From Sphingobacteriales bacterium (GTDB taxonomy: Bacteria > Bacteroidota > Bacteroidia > Sphingobacteriales > Sphingobacteriaceae), in the NCBI GenBank assembly GCA_020058405.1, contig JAGVEE010000092.1, positions 1 to 7,873 on the forward strand: a stretch of 7,873 nucleotides of DNA, given 5' to 3'. Position 1 is the stretch's first letter; each line of letters begins with the position of its first letter. The notes beneath the pieces were generated by a model. That model saw only the letters and a program-made list of their open reading frames with translations. It was not told the DNA's origin and did no database searches. This document shows, piece by piece, positions 1-4,737 of this stretch. The position numbers and the translations under genes were made by a program.

Positions 1-287
1 CAAAAGAAGGGGAGCTGCGAAAATCCTTTGAAATTATACGCTTTGCTACTAAAACAAATTGTACAGTAGTAGGAGGTTTTTCTAAATTATTAATGCACAT
101 TGAACAAGAATTACAAGTGCAAGAATGGATGACTTATTACGACTTAGATTGGGTACAAAGTAATGTTTACAAGCGTTTAGGTTTTGAATTGAAACAAATA
201 ACCAGACCCCAACCACAATTAATTTTAAACAAAGAAAAAATAACCTATACTTCTGGTAACCTAAAATTTATAAAATGTGTTAGCTAA
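1..287 (+). CDS. 3' end of an unidentified protein; C-terminal domain resembles that of phage/homing-endonuclease-like proteins
   Basis: An open frame enters from the left edge (first full codon at 3) and ends at TAA 285-287, giving about 94 residues; the true start lies outside the window. The internal ATG at 93 is not a convincing start, because the frame is open and protein-like before it, including a TVVGGFSKLL stretch. The pattern 'EIIRFATKTNCTVVGGFSKLL ... TYYDLDW ... NVYKRLGFEL', separated here by unlike residues, recalls the C-terminal domain of some phage and homing-endonuclease-like proteins (GGFSKLL, then T/SYADRRW, then GNxYxKLGF). The usual DRRW is DLDW here. This is a resemblance recalled from the family, not a search result, and no nuclease motif is visible because the N-terminus is missing. 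The gene overlaps miaA by 11 bp (277-287), which suggests co-transcription and perhaps translational coupling. Real gene: quite sure. Function: unknown. Confidence 0.7.
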   Translation, partial: KEGELRKSFEIIRFATKTNCTVVGGFSKLLMHIEQELQVQEWMTYYDLDWVQSNVYKRLGFELKQITRPQPQLILNKEKITYTSGNLKFIKCVS

Positions 288-1143
288 TACAAATACTATT
301 ATCGGAATTTTAGGTGCTACCGCATCTGGTAAAACTAAGTATGCAGTACGTTTGGCGAAAGAATTAAATGCAGAAATTATAAGCATGGACTCTCGTCAAG
401 TTTACAAAGAACTGAACCTTGGGGTAGGTAAAGATTTAGAGGAGTATGATGGAGTAATGCATCATTTAATTGATATTATAAGCTTACACGATCAATACCA
501 TATTCATCAGTTTAAACAAGATTTCCATAAAGCTTATGTTGATATAACAAGTAGGGGCAAGCGAGTAATTGCTTGTGGAGGTACTGGTTTGTATTTTGAT
601 GTTTTGTTAAATAATAGGATTTATACACAAGTGCCGGTAAACGAAATACTAAGAGAAGAGTTGTTAGAAATATCCAAAACAGATCTCATTCAAATAATTC
701 TTAAAGAAAATATCGATAATATTTCATTCGATACGAGTACACATAAAAGATGTATAAGAGCTATCGAAATTATTAGGTATTTAAAAGAACATAAATTAAA
801 CGAACATTCTGATTTTACATATGAATGGGATTTATATGCGCTAACATTAAGCGCAGAAGAACGTAAAAATAATATCAATCAACGATTACTAAAAAGGGTA
901 GAGCAAGGATTGTTTGAAGAGGTGGAGAATCTCCTAAAAAATGGGTTTTCAGAAGATCGATTAATTTATTTAGGCTTAGAGTATAAATTTATTACCGAAT
1001 ATTTTAGAGGAATTTATTCTAAAGAAGAATGTATTCAGAAATTAGCCATTGCCATCCATCAGTTTTCTAAGCGACAACTCACTTTTTTTCGTAAGATTGA
1101 GAAAGATGGACACTTCATAAATTGGATTGAAACACTTTCTTAG
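277..1143 (+). CDS. miaA: tRNA dimethylallyltransferase (MiaA family), divergent form
   Basis: MiaA transfers the dimethylallyl group from DMAPP to N6 of A37 in tRNAs reading UNN codons (i6A37), next to the anticodon; MiaB often methylthiolates the product. The 288 residues begin with a P-loop GATASGKT (13-20). ISMDSRQVYKELNLGVGKD follows (about 35-53), with Asp38 at the position of the conserved catalytic Asp. Then come HHLID (62-66), GGTGLYF (101-107), RAIEI, and near the C-terminus KRQLTFFR (265-272), matching the family's KRQxTWFR. It departs from the family in GVGKD instead of GTAKP, LGLEYK (232-237) where VGYR/K is usual, and a length slightly below the typical 300-320. The start is GTG at 277: an in-frame stop lies at 271-273, and the first in-frame ATG (Met37) would delete the P-loop. 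Family membership is nearly certain; whether this is the organism's main MiaA or a second paralogue cannot be told. Confidence 0.9.
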   Translation: MLANTNTIIGILGATASGKTKYAVRLAKELNAEIISMDSRQVYKELNLGVGKDLEEYDGVMHHLIDIISLHDQYHIHQFKQDFHKAYVDITSRGKRVIACGGTGLYFDVLLNNRIYTQVPVNEILREELLEISKTDLIQIILKENIDNISFDTSTHKRCIRAIEIIRYLKEHKLNEHSDFTYEWDLYALTLSAEERKNNINQRLLKRVEQGLFEEVENLLKNGFSEDRLIYLGLEYKFITEYFRGIYSKEECIQKLAIAIHQFSKRQLTFFRKIEKDGHFINWIETLS

Positions 1144-1157
1144 TATTATTTTTTTAA

Positions 1158-1165
1158 TAAATTTG
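1158..1165 (+). promoter_or_regulatory. Candidate Bacteroidota -7 promoter element
   Basis: TAAATTTG matches the Bacteroidota -7 consensus TAnnTTTG exactly and lies 25 bases before the ATG of the thioredoxin-like gene, implying a very short leader. A T-tract sits just upstream (1149-1155). The nearest upstream TTG triplets (1122-1124 and 1127-1129) are too far for the usual spacing of about 19-21, so only half the promoter is supported. Confidence 0.4.
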
Positions 1166-1190
1166 TGCGATAATTTACAAATCTCTCAAG

Positions 1191-1793
1191 ATGAAAAGCT
1201 CTCTCTCAAAATTAAGCCTATTAGGTATTATTTTCCTATGCCTATGCACCAAGCTTGCATATACTCAAGCTGAAAACCCATACAAACTCGGACAAATTGT
1301 AGAAGATTTTAACATGTTCGATTTTAGCAGTAAACGTTATGCTTCAAAAGATGTTGAAAAACAAATTATCGTATTATTTTTCATTGGCAATACTTGTGAT
1401 AAAACTGATTTAATAACCAAACAAATGAAAGCATTGCATGCAAAGTATAATGCCGAAGTTGAATTTTGGGCAGTTAACTCCAATCACCCTAATTTTAGTC
1501 CGGAAGATTCGGAAGAAAAAATGGCGGAGTACTCAAAGAAAAACGAATTACCATACCCATACCTTGTAGACCTTGGACAGTTAATTGCAGCGGATTATAG
1601 CATTAAACAATACCCAATGGCTGTTATTTTGAAAAAAGAAGTAAAGGGGTTCAAATTTGTATACAGAGGAATCATTTTAGAGAACACGCAAGCGGGCACA
1701 CAAAATATTATCGAACAAAACATCAAGAATCTTATGGCCGGAAAGCCAGCGGTTACAAGCCCTTCGAAGCAGAAGCTTTGCGACATTTTGTAA
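1191..1793 (+). CDS. Exported thioredoxin/peroxiredoxin-like protein (PRX_like1-type)
   Basis: A 200-residue secreted protein with a thioredoxin fold. Residues 1-27 form a signal peptide: a Lys/Ser start, a hydrophobic core LLGIIFLCLC, and likely cleavage after Ala27 (T25-Q-A27). The mature part opens like AhpC/TSA-Redoxin proteins (LGQIVEDFNMFDF), followed by strand IIVLFFIGNTC with the single candidate active Cys69. VEFWAVNSNHPNFSPEDS follows (90-107), matching the 'N-NDPxxxPEDS' region of the PRX_like1 group; then PYPYLVD, the cis-Pro loop YPMAVIL (Pro142) and VYRGIILEN. A second mature cysteine, Cys197, lies four residues from the C-terminus, where this group usually has a G-C-S/T-I-K tail. 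The usual Pro after the active Cys is Asp70. The likely role is a periplasmic thiol oxidoreductase or peroxide-related function; the exact reaction is unproven. It has its own promoter-like element, and its end faces accD across a hairpin. Confidence 0.8.
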   Translation: MKSSLSKLSLLGIIFLCLCTKLAYTQAENPYKLGQIVEDFNMFDFSSKRYASKDVEKQIIVLFFIGNTCDKTDLITKQMKALHAKYNAEVEFWAVNSNHPNFSPEDSEEKMAEYSKKNELPYPYLVDLGQLIAADYSIKQYPMAVILKKEVKGFKFVYRGIILENTQAGTQNIIEQNIKNLMAGKPAVTSPSKQKLCDIL

Positions 1794-1801
1794 GATGTAA
1801 A

Positions 1802-1830
1802 TTGTACAGTGTACCTAGTACATTGTACAA
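1802..1830. terminator. Strong hairpin between convergent genes
   Basis: TTGTACAGTGTAC (1802-1814) pairs with GTACATTGTACAA (1818-1830) over 13 bp with one G:U (on the + strand reading) and a 3-base loop CTA. It begins 8 bases after the stop of the thioredoxin-like gene and, read on the other strand, 1 base after the TAG of accD. Neither side has a clean U-run; the - strand exit (TTTACATCTTA) is the more U-rich. It probably ends or stabilises transcripts from both convergent genes, or acts as a 3' end protecting accD mRNA. Confidence 0.6.
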
Positions 1831-1831
1831 C

Positions 1832-2674
1832 CTACATTACCATATTTATAAAGCTCGAAAGCTTCGCTTTCATCTCCTTACGGTCTACTATAAAATCTAA
1901 AAATCCGTGTTCTAAAACGAATTCGGCTGTTTGAAAACCTTTAGGTAAATCTTTTTTAATAGTTTCTTTAATTACACGTGGACCCGCAAAGCCAATCATG
2001 GCTCCAGGTTCGGCAATGGTAATATCTCCTAACATCGCATACGAGGCCGTTACGCCACCCGTTGTGGGATCGGTACACAAAGAGATGTATGGCAATTTGT
2101 TTTGTGCCAGAAGAGCTAATTTTGCGGATGTTTTAGCCATTTGCATTAAAGAAAATGCTGCTTCCATCATACGCGCACCACCCGATTTAGAAATAATCAT
2201 AAAAGGGTAGCGGTTTTTAATACAATAATCAATGCTTCTCGAAATTTTTTCGCCTACCACAGATCCCATAGAACCACCAATAAAATTGAAGTCCATACAA
2301 CAAATCACTAAATCTTTGCCGTTAATTTTTCCGTGACCAGATTTCAATGCGTCGTTTAAGCCTGTTTTTTTAATGGTTTCTTTTAAACGTTCTGGATATT
2401 TTTTAGTGTCTTCAAATTCTAATGGGTCGCCAGAAAGTAAGTTTGGGAACAATTCTGTATACTCATTATCATCAAATAAAATTTGAAAGTATTCTTTAGA
2501 GCCTATGCGTAAATGATAATTACAATGACTGCAAACATATTGATGAGCTTCCAAGTCTGGAGCATACAATGGTTTTTTACAAGAAGGGCACTTATTCCAT
2601 AATCCTTCTGGAACATCCAACTTATCTTCGGTAGTTGTTAAAATACCTTCGTTTTTTCTTTTAAACCAAGCCAT
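1832..2674 (-). CDS. accD: Acetyl-CoA carboxylase carboxyltransferase subunit beta
   Basis: AccD pairs with AccA to form the carboxyltransferase that moves the carboxyl group from biotin-AccB to acetyl-CoA, making malonyl-CoA for fatty-acid synthesis in the cytoplasm. The 280 residues start MAWFKRK, typical of AccD. An N-terminal zinc ribbon has CPSC (Cys29, Cys32) and CSHC (Cys48, Cys51). The crotonase-like carboxyltransferase core follows, with SKSGGARMMEAAFSLMQMAK (close to the E. coli SxSGGARMQEA motif), DPTTGGVTASYAMLGD and GFAGPRVI, and a C-terminal FVLEHGFLDFIVDR. All expected motifs are present and the length is normal for the shorter bacterial forms. It lies 35 bp downstream of fbaB with no obvious promoter between, so it is probably co-transcribed. 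Its TAG stop is directly followed by the 1802-1830 hairpin. No accA, accB or accC is in the window. Confidence 0.97.
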   Translation of the reverse strand: MAWFKRKNEGILTTTEDKLDVPEGLWNKCPSCKKPLYAPDLEAHQYVCSHCNYHLRIGSKEYFQILFDDNEYTELFPNLLSGDPLEFEDTKKYPERLKETIKKTGLNDALKSGHGKINGKDLVICCMDFNFIGGSMGSVVGEKISRSIDYCIKNRYPFMIISKSGGARMMEAAFSLMQMAKTSAKLALLAQNKLPYISLCTDPTTGGVTASYAMLGDITIAEPGAMIGFAGPRVIKETIKKDLPKGFQTAEFVLEHGFLDFIVDRKEMKAKLSSFINMVM

Positions 2675-2682
2675 GTTTATTA

Positions 2683-2709
2683 TTTAAAATTAAAAGCGTT
2701 TAAAATTAA
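2683..2709. repeat. 11-bp direct repeat in the fbaB-accD spacer
   Basis: TTTAAAATTAA occurs at 2683-2693 and 2699-2709, 16 bases apart start to start, filling most of the 35-bp spacer before accD. The composition is nearly all A/T, so chance is a serious alternative; it may simply serve as the unstructured A/T-rich leader common before Bacteroidota start codons. Confidence 0.35.
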
Positions 2710-3768
2710 TTACGCAATGGTTATGTCTTTTGATAAATAGATGTCTTGAACTGCGTTCAACAATTCGATACCTTCATTCATTGGGCGTTGGAAAGCTTTT
2801 CTACCAAGTATTAAACCTTGTCCACCTGCACGCTTATTTATAACAGCTGTTTTTACTGCATCTGCAAAATCCGATGCTCCTTTAGATTCACCTCCTGAGT
2901 TAATTAAACCAATTCTACCTAAGTAGCAGTTTAACACTTGGTATCTGCATAAATCAATTGGATTATCTGATGATAATTCTGAATACATTTTAGGATGCGA
3001 TTTTGCAAATTTCACATTTGTAAATCCTCCATTGTTTTCAGGTAGTTTTTGCTTAATAATATCTGCTTGTATAGTTACCCCTAAATGGTTTGCTTGTGAA
3101 GTTAAATCTGCAGCCACGTGGTAATCTACACCATCTTTTTTAAATGCATCGTTTCTTGTATAACACCATAAAACAGTTGCCATACCTAATTCGTGGGCTC
3201 TTTCAAACGCTTGCGCTACCTCTACTATTTGGCGGTTAGAATTTTCTGAACCAAAGTAAATAGTTGCACCAACTGCACATGCTCCTAAATTCCAAGCCTC
3301 TTCTACAGAACCAAACATTATTTGGTCGTATTTATTTGGGTAAGTCATTAATTCATTATGATTAATTTTTACCATCATCGGAATTTTGTGTGCGTATTTT
3401 CTAGATACACTCGCCAATACTCCAAACGTAGTAGCTACTGCATTGCAACCACCTTCTACGGCTAATTCTATAATCTTATCTGGGTCAAAATAAATAGGGT
3501 TCGGAGAAAAAGATGAACCTGCTGTATGCTCTATCCCTTGGTCTACTGGTAATATTGATAAATATCCAGTTCCTGATAAGCGGCCATGGTTATACATACT
3601 CGCTAAGCTTCTTAACACCTGTGGGTTACGATTACTTTGTACAAATGATCGATCAATAAAATCGGCACCAGGCAAATGAATTAAGTCTTTGCTTACCGTT
3701 TTAGATGTATGGTTTAATAAAGTTTGGGCATCAGCACCTAGTAATTCCGTAATTTTATCAATAGTCAT
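2710..3768 (-). CDS. fbaB: Class I fructose-bisphosphate aldolase, archaeal/DhnA type
   Basis: This enzyme reversibly cleaves fructose 1,6-bisphosphate into dihydroxyacetone phosphate and glyceraldehyde 3-phosphate through a Schiff-base lysine, so it needs no metal. The 352 residues follow E. coli FbaB (350) closely end to end: LPGADFIDR (32-40), GRLSGTGYLSILPVDQGIEH (62-81), ATTFGVLASVSRKYAHKIP (112-130), VKINHNE, VGATIYFGSE, FERAHELGMATVLW, AFKKDGVDYH, ADIIKQK (235-241), LINSGGES and AVINKRAGGQGLILGRKAF (308-326). Lys239 is the expected Schiff-base lysine by analogy with archaeal aldolases; SGG (291-293) and LGRKAF lie in the phosphate-binding region. The start ATG matches the E. coli N-terminus in position. 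It is the first gene of the fbaB-accD pair, preceded by a weak promoter candidate and by the terminator of the upstream unit. Identification is very secure; the exact catalytic residue numbers are by analogy. Confidence 0.96.
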   Translation of the reverse strand: MTIDKITELLGADAQTLLNHTSKTVSKDLIHLPGADFIDRSFVQSNRNPQVLRSLASMYNHGRLSGTGYLSILPVDQGIEHTAGSSFSPNPIYFDPDKIIELAVEGGCNAVATTFGVLASVSRKYAHKIPMMVKINHNELMTYPNKYDQIMFGSVEEAWNLGACAVGATIYFGSENSNRQIVEVAQAFERAHELGMATVLWCYTRNDAFKKDGVDYHVAADLTSQANHLGVTIQADIIKQKLPENNGGFTNVKFAKSHPKMYSELSSDNPIDLCRYQVLNCYLGRIGLINSGGESKGASDFADAVKTAVINKRAGGQGLILGRKAFQRPMNEGIELLNAVQDIYLSKDITIA

Positions 3769-3790
3769 AGTAATTTGAATCTTATTTTTG

Positions 3791-3820
3791 CAATACTAAT
3801 GAAAAAACAACTGATTTGAA
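3791..3820 (-). promoter_or_regulatory. Weak promoter candidate for fbaB-accD
   Basis: On the - strand, TAGTATTG (3791-3798) differs from TAnnTTTG by one base. A TTC triplet (3818-3820), one base off the TTG upstream element, lies 19 bases before it. The -7 box ends 22 bases before the fbaB ATG. It sits between the terminator of the preceding unit and fbaB, so a promoter is expected here, but the match is imperfect. Confidence 0.3.
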
Positions 3821-3826
3821 ATAGCT

Positions 3827-3854
3827 AAAAAGGCAATTTATCATCAATTGCCTT
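3827..3854 (-). terminator. Intrinsic-type terminator after the DUF4249 lipoprotein gene
   Basis: Read on the - strand, AAGGCAATT is followed by a 7-base loop GATGATA and the perfect complement AATTGCCTT. A T-run continues out of the stem (five T in a row, two of them paired) before AGC. It starts 18 bases after the TAG of the lipoprotein gene. The stem is only 9 bp and modest in G+C, but the position and T-run fit a terminator that separates the receptor/lipoprotein unit from fbaB-accD. Confidence 0.65.
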
Positions 3855-3872
3855 AAAATCATCTAAATAAAG

Positions 3873-4733
3873 CTATAAACCTTTTCTAAACGAAAAAGGT
3901 TTAAAAGATCCAACCAAGCCTAAACCGTTCGTAACATTGGTATATATTAAACTTGGTTCAGAGAAGGGGTCGTCGCCTCCATAATTCTGTAAACTCTTAA
4001 AATATTTATAATAATGCTCGTCAGTTTTTGTAAGCAGTAATTCAAAACCTACATAATCATTCCCAAAAAATTCACCACTATAAGCATATGCCTCAATAGT
4101 AGCTGTCATCTGCCCACCATTTTTACCATCATCACTTAAATACAAATTACTATAAAAATCGCTCAACGAAACTCTTGATGTATCGCCATTTGCTGTTTTT
4201 AGTAATCCATACATTTCTACACAATAGTAATTTTTTTCGTCACTTGGGTCGAGCCACTTTGCATACCCAAAATAGGTAGTATAAAAGCCACCAAACGGGT
4301 CTTCTTCTAATAAACTATCAAATTTAACTTCTGTAAATACAGGTGCAATATTACTCACTGTATTTAAAGTTGAACTTACCGTTTTCCCATCGTAACTAGC
4401 CCTTATTGTATATTGTTTGTTGAACTCAATTAGTAAGCTATCATCTACTAAAACATAAGCGTTGAAGTTAAAATCATACCTAAATTTTTTAGTTATATTT
4501 CCATCCGTAATGCTTATATCTCCTGTAGTAATCATGGTAGTATTATCAATATTACTTCCATCAAAAATAGGATCACTAATGAATAAAGTAAGCAATTGTT
4601 GCTCGGCACCGGGTTCTAAAAATGTACTCAGTACTAACTTAGGATCTTGTGATGGAATATCAATGTCTGCATCGGTTTCACATGCACTAAGTACAGTTGT
4701 TAAACCCAATAATATATATAGTATCTTTTTCAT
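3873..4733 (-). CDS. DUF4249-type outer-membrane lipoprotein paired with a TonB-dependent receptor
   Basis: A 286-residue lipoprotein. The signal peptide MKKILYILLGLTTVLSAC has a lipobox LSAC with Cys18 as the lipidated residue. The mature start ETDADIDIP is acidic, resembling the surface-export signals of Bacteroidota lipoproteins. The body shows the DUF4249 pattern as I know it: an early 'PKLVLSTFLEPG' strand, a beta-rich N-terminal half with DGKTVSSTLNTV, a central KWLDPSDEKNYYCVEMY stretch, DEHYYKYFKSLQNY, and the end SEPSLIYTNVTNGLGLVGSF (258-277). DUF4249 genes commonly sit beside TonB-dependent receptors, as here: the receptor stop is only 4 bp upstream (TAA, AAAG, ATG), so translation is probably coupled. 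The biochemical role is unknown; it may be a surface accessory of the receptor, by analogy with other lipoprotein/TonB-receptor pairs. A terminator follows the gene. Confidence 0.85.
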   Translation of the reverse strand: MKKILYILLGLTTVLSACETDADIDIPSQDPKLVLSTFLEPGAEQQLLTLFISDPIFDGSNIDNTTMITTGDISITDGNITKKFRYDFNFNAYVLVDDSLLIEFNKQYTIRASYDGKTVSSTLNTVSNIAPVFTEVKFDSLLEEDPFGGFYTTYFGYAKWLDPSDEKNYYCVEMYGLLKTANGDTSRVSLSDFYSNLYLSDDGKNGGQMTATIEAYAYSGEFFGNDYVGFELLLTKTDEHYYKYFKSLQNYGGDDPFSEPSLIYTNVTNGLGLVGSFKPFSFRKGL

Positions 4734-4737
4734 CTTT

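Noticed and set aside
56..67. A 12-mer AAATTGTACAGT also found at 1799-1810, considered as a dispersed repeat or att-like site
   Set aside because: One copy lies inside a coding region and the other at the edge of a hairpin. There is no flanking mobile gene and no extended match, so it is probably chance.
93..287. A separate 64-residue small gene starting at the ATG at 93
   Set aside because: The frame is open to the left edge and the residues before 93 read as part of the same conserved domain, so this is the 3' end of a longer gene.
1144..1160. T-run after the miaA stop as a terminator
   Set aside because: No stable G+C-containing stem precedes the T-run; only a 5-bp A/T stem can be drawn, so it looks more like an AT-rich promoter upstream region.
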